Of a stretch of DNA of 27,103 nucleotides, positions 20,094 to 27,103 are shown piece by piece. The position numbers were made by a program, and so were the translations under genes. Under the pieces are notes generated by a model. The model made no database searches, was not told the DNA's origin, and saw only the letters and a program-made list of their open reading frames with translations. Every line of letters starts with the position of its first letter. The stretch's first letter is position 1. Source of the stretch: an uncultured Bacillota bacterium (GTDB lineage: Bacteria; Bacillota; Clostridia; Oscillospirales; Oscillospiraceae); assembly GCA_937890735.1 (NCBI GenBank), contig CALACZ010000053.1:1-27103 (forward strand). Direction: 5' to 3'.

Positions 20094-21883
20094 TGGCACA
20101 GCGAAAAATATCCGCCAAGCTGGAGCTGACTGGTGAACAGGCGTATAAAAATGCCGTGAAGGAGATCAACAGCTCGCTCCGCGTCCTCAACAGCGAAATG
20201 AAGCTCACCTCCGCAGAGTTTGCCGAGAACGCCGACAGCGTGGAGGCGCTGCGCGCCAAGTACGACGTGCAGGAGCGGCAGGTGCTGACGCTCCGGGAAA
20301 AGATAGAGACCCTTGAAAAGGCGCTCCGAGACAGCGCCCAGGCATACGGCGAGGCGGACGAACGCACGAAGAGCTGGCAGGTCAGCCTGAACAACACCCA
20401 GGCGGAGGCAGCCCAGCTCGGCAACGCGATGGACGCCACGGCGGAGCAGATACAGGCGCTTGAATCCGCCGAGGAGGACGCGCAGAACAGTACCGATAAG
20501 CTCGGCGACACGATAAAGGACACTGAGCCCAAGACCGTGGAGCTGGGCGACGCCGTCGGCACGGTGAGCAGCAAACTAGGAATAGATCTGCCCGACGGAG
20601 CAACGAAGGCTTTGAATGGGCTGGGCGGCGTAAGCGCTGGTGCCGTCGCCGCGGCGGGCGCTGTCGCCGGGCTTGTCGTCGCCGCTGTTAAGGCAAAAAA
20701 CGCCCTCGACGAGATGACGCTGGAGAGCGGACAGCGGGCGGAGGAGCTGCTGAAGCTTTCGAGCGTGTCCGGCGTCAGCGCCGACGCGCTGCAAAAGTTC
20801 CAGTATGCGTCTGATTTCGTGGGCGTCAGCTCGGACACTCTCACGGATTCGCTCAAGGACCTGACGAAAAACATGGCAGACGCCGCAAACGGCAACGAAG
20901 AGTATGCCGGAAAATTCGATGCTCTCGGCGTCAGCATCACCAACACAGACGGCAGTCTTCGCGACAGCTACGACGTGTTCCTCGACGTGATAGACGCTCT
21001 CGGCGAAATGGGCAACACGACCGAGCGCGACGCGGCGGCGATGGGACTGATCAACGAGAGCGCACAGCAGCTCAACCCCCTCATCGAGGAGGGAACGGAC
21101 GCGCTGCGCGCCTACGGCGACGAGGCGGAGCGCATGGGCGCAGTGCTCAGCGAGGATGACCTTGAGGCGCTCAAGGCTGTGGACGACGCGCAGAACCGGC
21201 TGAAAAAGACGCAGGAGGCAGTGACCGACCAGATCAGCCTCCAGTATGCGCCGCACATGGAAAAGGCGTTGAACAAGTCCGCCGAGCTTGTCGAATCTCT
21301 GGGTTCGGAGCTCGTCGAATCCGGCATCGTGGACAGCTTCGGGCAGCTGCTTGAGTTCGCTGTCGAGCTCTTCGAACCAATCGAGTCGCTGGCGAGCGCG
21401 GCAATCCCGGCGCTCGGGACGGCGTTTGACGCCCTGCGCGGCACAGTGGCGTGGATCCTCGACGCGAAGGACGTGCTTGTCGGGCTGCTGACGCTTGATT
21501 TCGGTAAAATCGGCGTCGCCCTGGGCTATGGCATGAACACGACCGGCGAAATGTCGCACATGCAGCAGGCGAAATACGGCAGCCAGCGCGCCAGCGCGGG
21601 CGGCTGGGTGCAGGACGCGAGCGGCAAGTGGGTCGCGAATGGCTACAACGCGGGCGGCACGGACTACTGGCGCGGGGGCATGACCCGCGTGGGCGAGACG
21701 GGACCGGAGACCGTGTATCTGCCGCAGGGCGCGCAGATACGCACCGCGCAGGAGACCCGCGGCGAGCACGCCACGGTCGTCATAGAAAACATGACCGTTG
21801 ACGCTAGCTCCCTGCAATCAATGCAGGACATCATAGACTTTTTTGACAATCTTGAGCGATACAGCCGAATGGGGGTGACGTGA
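20093..21883 (+). CDS. Tail tape measure protein
   Basis: The 596-residue protein starts MAQRKISAKLELTGEQAYKN and has a long charged coiled coil (about 15-165), a hydrophobic Gly/Ala-rich helix (about 180-205, GAVAAAGAVAGLVVAAVKA), a helical centre and a C-terminal part with GGMTRVGETGPETVYLPQGA, a motif common at the end of tape measure proteins. It sets tail length and may help DNA cross the host membrane. It is short for its class. The ATG overlaps the chaperone fusion stop (TAATG). Confidence 0.88.
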   Translation: MAQRKISAKLELTGEQAYKNAVKEINSSLRVLNSEMKLTSAEFAENADSVEALRAKYDVQERQVLTLREKIETLEKALRDSAQAYGEADERTKSWQVSLNNTQAEAAQLGNAMDATAEQIQALESAEEDAQNSTDKLGDTIKDTEPKTVELGDAVGTVSSKLGIDLPDGATKALNGLGGVSAGAVAAAGAVAGLVVAAVKAKNALDEMTLESGQRAEELLKLSSVSGVSADALQKFQYASDFVGVSSDTLTDSLKDLTKNMADAANGNEEYAGKFDALGVSITNTDGSLRDSYDVFLDVIDALGEMGNTTERDAAAMGLINESAQQLNPLIEEGTDALRAYGDEAERMGAVLSEDDLEALKAVDDAQNRLKKTQEAVTDQISLQYAPHMEKALNKSAELVESLGSELVESGIVDSFGQLLEFAVELFEPIESLASAAIPALGTAFDALRGTVAWILDAKDVLVGLLTLDFGKIGVALGYGMNTTGEMSHMQQAKYGSQRASAGGWVQDASGKWVANGYNAGGTDYWRGGMTRVGETGPETVYLPQGAQIRTAQETRGEHATVVIENMTVDASSLQSMQDIIDFFDNLERYSRMGVT

Positions 21884-24168
21884 TGAGCGAGACGGTGACT
21901 TTATACCCGACTGCGTCAGTTAAAATATCCGGGCAGGATATTTATTATCGCGAGCAGGGCTCCGGGCAGGTCGTCCTCCAGGGCGGTTATCTGCACAGCA
22001 TCGTCTGTAATGGCTTTACCGTTCCTGCCTCAAAGCTGTACAGCCCCATCACCAATGCGGCTGTCGCCGCATACGGGTACGGCGTTGAGGTCTCTGGCTG
22101 GGGCGCGCCGGAGTGCGAATTCCGCGCGTTGAGCGCGCCAGTGGACGTATCATCGCTTACCTATGCGTCGCTGCCGGGGGTCGATTACATCGGGTTCGGA
22201 CGGTTCGCATCGTCCGGCGGCTATGTCACTTGCGACATCGCACCGGCTTATTTCACCTATAAAATACGCCGGATACTCGACAACGGTCTTCTGTACTGCT
22301 TAAAAGATGAGAGCACGCCGTATGACGACGCATACTGGACAGCCTACGTGCAGACAGCCTATGGCAGCAGTAAACCGTATCTGCGGCTTGAATTTGGCGA
22401 TGGGCAGTGTCATAAAATCGCCGACAGTACATCCCCGCGAACGGGAGCCCGCTGCAACCGTGCGATTGCCCAGATGTTTGATGTGAAGCTCAAAAGCAGC
22501 GTTGACACGAGCTATAGGACGCCCGATGTTGCAAGCATCAAGCTGCACCTTCGAGCCAAGGGCGCGACGGCATACACCGAGGTGGACTTCGGCACGGAGA
22601 CGAGCAAGGCGGTCGCGGGGAATCTGCTGCCCGAGGGGGCTTTTGAGTATCAATTCTCCGTGACGGACGCCCTCGGCTACACCAGCACGTCCGACTGGGT
22701 GGAGCTGTCCTCATATGTCAGCATCACGACGTCGCTCAGCCCCGCAGATGGGGCGTTTCTCGACCGCACGAAGCCTCAGCTCTTCAGCTGGACGACGGTT
22801 GACGGTGCAGTCATCACGAAGCTGCGCCTCCGGGTAAAGGACGCGGCGGAATACACTGAGTACACCGTGGCAAACAGCGCGGACGGCTACACTCTCGCCG
22901 AAAATGTCATGACGAGCGGCGAGTATGAGTGGGCGGTCGCTGGCAATGACCAGTACGGCAACAGCTGGGTGACGGAGTGGCGCGCCATTGACACCACGGA
23001 TGCTGTGCCTTCTTCCGCGCCGGTCTCACCTATCGGCACAATTGTTGACAACGACAACCCCGTCGCGTTTGCGTGGCAGCACATCATCTCCACGGGGTCG
23101 GCGCAGACCAAGGCCGACCTGCAAAAGAGCACCGACGGCGAGGCGTGGACCGACCTTGTGACTGTGACCGGCGCGGAGACCGAGACCGTCATCGCGGCAG
23201 GAACGCTCGCAAGCGGCACATGGTGGTGGCGCGTGTGCACGTACAACCTCGACGGCGTTGCCGGGACGTGGAGCGCCGCTGCGCAGTTTGTCGCTGTCGG
23301 GTCTCCCCGTGCGCCGCGGCTGACCGTCAAAAACGCGAGCCCAAAGCCAATCATAGAGTGGCAGGCGAACGAGCAGGAAGCATACGAGCTGACGCTCGAC
23401 GGGGAGAAGACCACTGCCTACGGCTCGCTGAAGCGCTGGCAAAGCCCGAAGTACCTCACGGACGGCGTACACACTGTGAGCGTGCGCGTGCAGAACAGCT
23501 ACGGACGTTGGAGCCAGCCCGGCACGGTCGAGCTGACTGTCGTCAACACGTCAGGAGAAAGCATACAGCTTACGGCACAGGGCGAGGGCGCAGCGGTGCG
23601 GCTGACGTGGAACGTCGGCGGGTATGACTATTACCTTGTGTACCGCGACGACGTCGCCGTCGCGCGGGTGACGGAGACGGAATACCTTGACTATCTCTCC
23701 TGCGGGCTGTGCACCTACAAGGTGCGCGGGTGCTACCCCGCGAGCAACAACTACGGCATCAGCGATCCCGTGATAGTTGAGGTCTATCCTCGCTGCCCGG
23801 TCATCATCGACGTGGAAACGCGCGCGGCGCTGTGGCTGGAGCTGAGCGAGCAGCAGCACCGCACATACGGCATGACGCGCGCCCGACAGGCGACTAGCTA
23901 TCACATCGTCGGGCAGGCGCGCCCGTCGGTCGACGTGAGCGAGTTTCTGGACGAGACGCTGACGGTCTCTGCGGCATTCTGGGCGGATGACCGCGCCGGG
24001 ATGAGGGCTTTGGAGGCGCTCCTCGGGCGCGTGGTGTGCCTGAAGACCGACAGCGGTGAGATGGCGATCGGTGTTCTGACATCGACGACTAAGACCGTTG
24101 ATATGTTTTACACGAGTTATCAGCTTTCCGTGACCAACACGGAGCTTGAGGAGGAGGTGCGCGAGTGA
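21883..24168 (+). CDS. Tail protein with Ig/FnIII-like domains (Dit-region)
   Basis: The 761-residue protein follows the tape measure gene, the usual place of the distal tail protein. Residues 1-240 form a unique N-terminal domain. About 240-560 contain repeated beta-sandwich units with the pattern SP-x-D-G-A-x...F-x-W, each ending in G-x-Y/W-x-W-x-V (for example TSGEYEWAVAGNDQYG and ASGTWWWRVCTYNLDG), typical of FnIII/Ig folds. The C-terminus (ATSYHIVGQARPSVDVSEFL, ALEALLGRVVCLKTDSGEMA) resembles a distal tail C-terminal domain. The Ig units may give weak binding to cell-surface sugars. The start overlaps the previous stop. Confidence 0.7.
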   Translation: MSETVTLYPTASVKISGQDIYYREQGSGQVVLQGGYLHSIVCNGFTVPASKLYSPITNAAVAAYGYGVEVSGWGAPECEFRALSAPVDVSSLTYASLPGVDYIGFGRFASSGGYVTCDIAPAYFTYKIRRILDNGLLYCLKDESTPYDDAYWTAYVQTAYGSSKPYLRLEFGDGQCHKIADSTSPRTGARCNRAIAQMFDVKLKSSVDTSYRTPDVASIKLHLRAKGATAYTEVDFGTETSKAVAGNLLPEGAFEYQFSVTDALGYTSTSDWVELSSYVSITTSLSPADGAFLDRTKPQLFSWTTVDGAVITKLRLRVKDAAEYTEYTVANSADGYTLAENVMTSGEYEWAVAGNDQYGNSWVTEWRAIDTTDAVPSSAPVSPIGTIVDNDNPVAFAWQHIISTGSAQTKADLQKSTDGEAWTDLVTVTGAETETVIAAGTLASGTWWWRVCTYNLDGVAGTWSAAAQFVAVGSPRAPRLTVKNASPKPIIEWQANEQEAYELTLDGEKTTAYGSLKRWQSPKYLTDGVHTVSVRVQNSYGRWSQPGTVELTVVNTSGESIQLTAQGEGAAVRLTWNVGGYDYYLVYRDDVAVARVTETEYLDYLSCGLCTYKVRGCYPASNNYGISDPVIVEVYPRCPVIIDVETRAALWLELSEQQHRTYGMTRARQATSYHIVGQARPSVDVSEFLDETLTVSAAFWADDRAGMRALEALLGRVVCLKTDSGEMAIGVLTSTTKTVDMFYTSYQLSVTNTELEEEVRE

Positions 24169-25217
24169 TCAGAACCGTCGAATACAGGATCAAGGCGCTG
24201 CGCAATGGGGCGTATCTCAGCGAGATGCGCTGGGACAGCGCACAGGCGCCGTCCATCTCCTGCCGTGCGTCCGGCGCGCTGAAGACCTCGTTCTCCGCGA
24301 CGCTGCTGCCCGCCAGGGCGGGCGAGCCGGAGATAAACTGGCTGAGGGATGAGCTTCAGCCCTGCATCATCATCGACGGGGTGGAGACCCCGCTGGGCAT
24401 CTTCCGCCCGACGGACACCAGCGCCCAGCGCAAAAGCTACGTCACCTCCACCGCAGTCACCGCCTACGACCGCGGATGGGTCGTGCAGACGACTAAGACG
24501 GAGACGCTGCTGCATCTCTCGGCAGGCGACGGGTACATCGACGTCATCAAGCGGCTGCTGCTGACGTGCGGGTTAACGCTTGTGCTGGCGGACGCCTCGT
24601 CCGCCGTGCTGCCCGCCGACCGCGAGGACTGGCAGATCGGCACGAGCTACCTGACGATCATCAATCAGCTGCTCGGCGAGATCGGTTTCAATCCCCTCTG
24701 GTTCGACGCGGATGGGCTGGCGCATTTACAAAAGTACGCCGCACCCAGCGCCGCCGCGATCAAGCGCTCATACAGCGCGCGTCATGGGCTGACGCTGCGA
24801 CCCGTCGCCCCCGGCTACACGGAGACGACGGACGTCTATAACGCGCCCAACGTGTTCGTGTGCATCTGCGACAACGCCGACCGCTCCGCCGTGCTGACGG
24901 CGACGGCGGAAAATAAGAGTTTCGGCGCGAAGTCAATCCTCCAGCGCGGGATGCGCATAGTGCAGACGGAAAAGGTCACGCAGATCGCGGATCAGACCTC
25001 GCTGCAAGCTTACGCCGACAAACTGCGCGATCAGAGCCTCATGGGCACGAGGGAGCTGACGTTCACCGTGCCCGCGGAGGCGGGGCACGGCGTGGGCGAC
25101 ATTATAAGCATCGAGCACCCGGACGTGGGCGGCATCTATGAAGAGACGGGCTGGAGCTACAACCTCGCGGCGGGCGCGTTGATGACCATCAAAGCGAAAA
25201 GGACGGTGATACTGTGA
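24165..25217 (+). CDS. Tail hub / Tal-like baseplate protein
   Basis: The 350-residue protein (GTG start at 24165 with GAGGAGG upstream, overlapping the previous stop) has TLLPARAGEPEINWLRDELQ with IDGVETPLGIFRPTDTS, the hub domain pattern of gp44/Tal-like proteins, then the ETLLHLSAGDGYIDVIKRLL and TSYLTIINQLLGEIGFNPLW segments and a final VGDIISIEHPDVGG strand. It would cap the tail tube at the tip. No peptidase domain is seen, unlike longer Tal proteins. Confidence 0.75.
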   Translation: MIRTVEYRIKALRNGAYLSEMRWDSAQAPSISCRASGALKTSFSATLLPARAGEPEINWLRDELQPCIIIDGVETPLGIFRPTDTSAQRKSYVTSTAVTAYDRGWVVQTTKTETLLHLSAGDGYIDVIKRLLLTCGLTLVLADASSAVLPADREDWQIGTSYLTIINQLLGEIGFNPLWFDADGLAHLQKYAAPSAAAIKRSYSARHGLTLRPVAPGYTETTDVYNAPNVFVCICDNADRSAVLTATAENKSFGAKSILQRGMRIVQTEKVTQIADQTSLQAYADKLRDQSLMGTRELTFTVPAEAGHGVGDIISIEHPDVGGIYEETGWSYNLAAGALMTIKAKRTVIL

Positions 25218-25858
25218 TAGGCGACCCGAGCTTAATACTCAACTCTCAAAACCTCGCCGAGCCGGAATTCCTGACAGCGACGGTCGCGGCTGTAACGATT
25301 ACCGGGCTGACGCTGATTTTCCCCGGACAGACCGAGGCAAGTCAAAAGACGTATCGGTGCAACTCCGCCTACAACTTCTGCCCCGGCATGAGGGTGCGGG
25401 TCAAGTATGATTCCGGCACGTACCTCGTCGAGTACCCCATCGGCACGCCGTCGATCTACCGGCGCGTGACTTTTCAGTACAACAAGCAGGCCAACGGCGC
25501 GGTCACGTGGGGCGACGACAAAATTTCGGTGAGCTTTACAAACACCAACTATTCCGGTGTGGACATCCGCACGGCCAATCCGATCGACCTCACAGGGATA
25601 AGCGAGATACGGTATCTTATCAACTGGACGGCGTTCTCGGACAGCCACGGCATATACCTCGGCGCGGTCGCGGAGAAGTTGAGCGGCGACACGGTCGATC
25701 CATGGGACAGCTATTTCTCGGCGCTGACCAAGCTGACGAAAAAGGATCTCGGGCGCAGAATCCACACGGTCGATGTGTCCGCTCTCAACGGGGAGTTCTA
25801 CATCTGCACGCATGCCTATTCGCAGACCTACGACATCGAGCGGATAGAGATCAATTGA
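25214..25858 (+). CDS. Putative tail/baseplate protein, unknown
   Basis: The 214-residue protein (GTG start at 25214 overlapping the previous stop) is beta-rich with many aromatic and Thr/Ser residues (ITGLTLIFPGQTEASQKTYR, VKYDSGTYLVEYPIG, ISEIRYLINWTAFSDSHGIY). The pattern suggests a jelly-roll or carbohydrate-binding-like domain, as in baseplate accessory proteins. Position between hub and fibre supports a baseplate role; no family is named with confidence. Confidence 0.55.
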   Translation: MIGDPSLILNSQNLAEPEFLTATVAAVTITGLTLIFPGQTEASQKTYRCNSAYNFCPGMRVRVKYDSGTYLVEYPIGTPSIYRRVTFQYNKQANGAVTWGDDKISVSFTNTNYSGVDIRTANPIDLTGISEIRYLINWTAFSDSHGIYLGAVAEKLSGDTVDPWDSYFSALTKLTKKDLGRRIHTVDVSALNGEFYICTHAYSQTYDIERIEIN

Positions 25859-25871
25859 GGAGGAATACTCA

Positions 25872-27103
25872 GTGTTCACGATTATTCAAGGCGACGCCTA
25901 CGACATCGGCATCGTCATCCGTGCGGAAAGCGCGGCGCTCAGTGCGGCGGATATACGGCAGATGCGCGTCGCCCTAGGCGGCACGGTCAAAACCTACCCA
26001 GACGGCGGCATCACCTACGCCGACGGCGTGTGGCGCTACCCCATGACGCAGGAGGAGAGCCTCGCTCTCCGCCCCGGCGCGGCGACGCTGACCGTGCGCA
26101 TGGAGTTTGCGGCGGCGCAGCTCAAGGGCTACGTCAGCCGCCGGCAGATCATTGTGCAGGCGTGCCCGGACAGGGCGGTCATGCAGACCACGCCCGCAGC
26201 GGACGCGACCGGCAGCGATGTGCCGACCGTGACGGTCGATCTCGGCAATATGCAGGCGCTCGTCGTCGCGCTGGAGGACGTCAAGATCGGCGCGGATGGT
26301 GCGCCGGGTGAAAAGGGAGACAAGGGAGACCCGTTCGTCTACTCCGACTTTACGCCGGAGCAGCTGGCGGCGCTCAAGGGAGAAAAAGGCGACAAAGGCG
26401 ACCCAGGCGACAAAGGCGACCCCGGCGAAAAAGGTGCGAAGGGCGATCCGTTTGTCTACTCCGACTTTACGCCGGAGCAGCTGGCGGCGCTCAAGGGAGA
26501 GAAAGGCGACAAAGGCGACCCAGGCGACAAAGGCGACCCCGGCGAAAAAGGTGCGAAGGGCGATCCGTTTGTCTACTCCGACTTTACGCCGGAGCAGCTG
26601 GCGGCGCTCAAGGGAGAGAAAGGCGACAAAGGCGACCCAGGCGAAAAAGGAGACCCCGGCGAAAAAGGTGCGAAGGGAGACCCGTTCGTCTACTCCGACT
26701 TTACGCCGGAGCAGCTGGCGGCGCTCAAGGGAGAAAAAGGCGACAAAGGCGACCCCGGCGAAAAAGGAGACCCCGGCGAAAAAGGTGCGAAGGGAGACCC
26801 GTTCGTCTACGCTGACTTCACGGCGGCGCAGCTCGCCGCCCTCAAGGGCGAGAAAGGCGACAAAGGCGACCCAGGCGAAAAAGGAGACCCCGGCGAAAAA
26901 GGCGCGAAGGGCGATCCGTTTGTTTACTCCGACTTTACGCCCGAGCAGCTCGCCGCCCTCAAGGGAGAAAAAGGCGACAAAGGCGACAAAGGCGACCCCG
27001 GCGAAAAAGGTGCGAAGGGCGATCCGTTTGTCTACTCCGACTTTACGCCGGAGCAGCTGGCGGCGCTCAAGGGAGAGAAAGGCGACAAAGGCGACCCAGG
27101 CGA
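25872..27103 (+). CDS. Collagen-like tail fibre / baseplate upper protein, cut by window end
   Basis: The gene starts at GTG 25872 with GAGGAGG 8 nt upstream and remains open to the window end. Residues 1-139 (FTIIQGDAYDIGIVIRAESA, WRYPMTQEESLALRPG, RRQIIVQACPDRAV) form an N-terminal domain like that of BppU-type upper baseplate proteins. From about residue 140 the chain is built of Gly-X-Y triplets (GEKGDKGDPG type) interrupted by PFVYSDFTPEQLAALKG. Gly-X-Y segments should form a collagen-like triple helix, so the protein is probably a trimeric fibre whose missing C-terminus binds the receptor. Confidence 0.8.
   Translation, partial: MFTIIQGDAYDIGIVIRAESAALSAADIRQMRVALGGTVKTYPDGGITYADGVWRYPMTQEESLALRPGAATLTVRMEFAAAQLKGYVSRRQIIVQACPDRAVMQTTPAADATGSDVPTVTVDLGNMQALVVALEDVKIGADGAPGEKGDKGDPFVYSDFTPEQLAALKGEKGDKGDPGDKGDPGEKGAKGDPFVYSDFTPEQLAALKGEKGDKGDPGDKGDPGEKGAKGDPFVYSDFTPEQLAALKGEKGDKGDPGEKGDPGEKGAKGDPFVYSDFTPEQLAALKGEKGDKGDPGEKGDPGEKGAKGDPFVYADFTAAQLAALKGEKGDKGDPGEKGDPGEKGAKGDPFVYSDFTPEQLAALKGEKGDKGDKGDPGEKGAKGDPFVYSDFTPEQLAALKGEKGDKGDPG
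26331..27103 (+). repeat. In-frame 117-bp direct repeat array in the fibre gene
   Basis: PFVY-encoding units begin at 26331, 26448, 26565, 26682, 26799, 26916 and 27024. The spacing is five times 117 bp and then 108 bp, the last unit lacking exactly one Gly-X-Y triplet. Each unit encodes eight Gly-X-Y triplets plus a 15-residue linker. The fifth linker is diverged (PFVYADFTAAQLAALKG). The array continues beyond the window. Confidence 0.92.

Noticed and set aside
26331..27103. Regular repeats that could be mistaken for a CRISPR array
   Set aside because: The 117-bp units are wholly coding, in frame, and contain no unique spacers between repeats.

Overview
The window is about 27 kb of a temperate siphophage (prophage, or a free phage or phage-plasmid) with an HK97-type head and a long non-contractile tail. 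High GC content, strong AGGAGG ribosome binding sites, the holin-like type I toxin, the P27-family small terminase and the cysteine-rich KTR protein all point to a Bacillota host, most likely a gut Clostridia/Oscillospiraceae lineage. No host gene, integrase, attachment site, tRNA, rRNA or CRISPR array is visible, so neither end of the element is in the window. The right edge cuts through a tail-fibre gene.

Layout. 1-430: a probable type I toxin-antitoxin unit (27-aa membrane toxin with a convergent antisense RNA promoter). 429-2604: a leftward lysogeny region with an Ltp-like membrane protein (probable superinfection exclusion), a membrane-anchored HTH protein and a small Xre repressor; two odd rightward mini-ORFs lie between them. 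2700-4962: a rightward early promoter followed by small genes (zinc ribbon, a possible Tad2/DUF2829-like tail-anchored protein, two Xre regulators, a small membrane protein, an excisionase-like protein), interrupted by one leftward winged-helix gene with a membrane tail. 5031-10592: replication and segregation, with an initiator carrying iteron palindromes and an AT-rich segment inside its own gene, a DnaB-like helicase, ParA, ParB and an HUH-type Rep-like protein. 10694-10940: a KTR gene with its own promoter and terminator (moron-like). 10970-19462: packaging and head genes (HNH, TerS, TerL, small membrane protein, portal, ClpP-like protease, capsid, connectors, major tail protein). 19477-27103: tail genes, with a textbook -1 frameshift in the tail chaperone pair, tape measure, Ig-domain tail protein, hub-like protein and a collagen-like fibre.

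The most unusual signal is a 16-bp near-palindrome, GTGCCCATCTGGGCAC, present in five exact copies (1378, 8255, 10601, 13843, 20007). Three copies sit in the very limited intergenic space and one lies inside parB. Together with parAB this suggests dispersed parS centromeres and a plasmid-like lysogen, although a phage repressor operator network is an alternative. Also notable are a ClpP-like protease gene whose only well-placed start is ATC (a second small ORF shows the same feature), a cluster of membrane-tethered regulators in the immunity region, and a 117-bp in-frame repeat array in the fibre gene. All calls come from reading the sequence; no database search was run.
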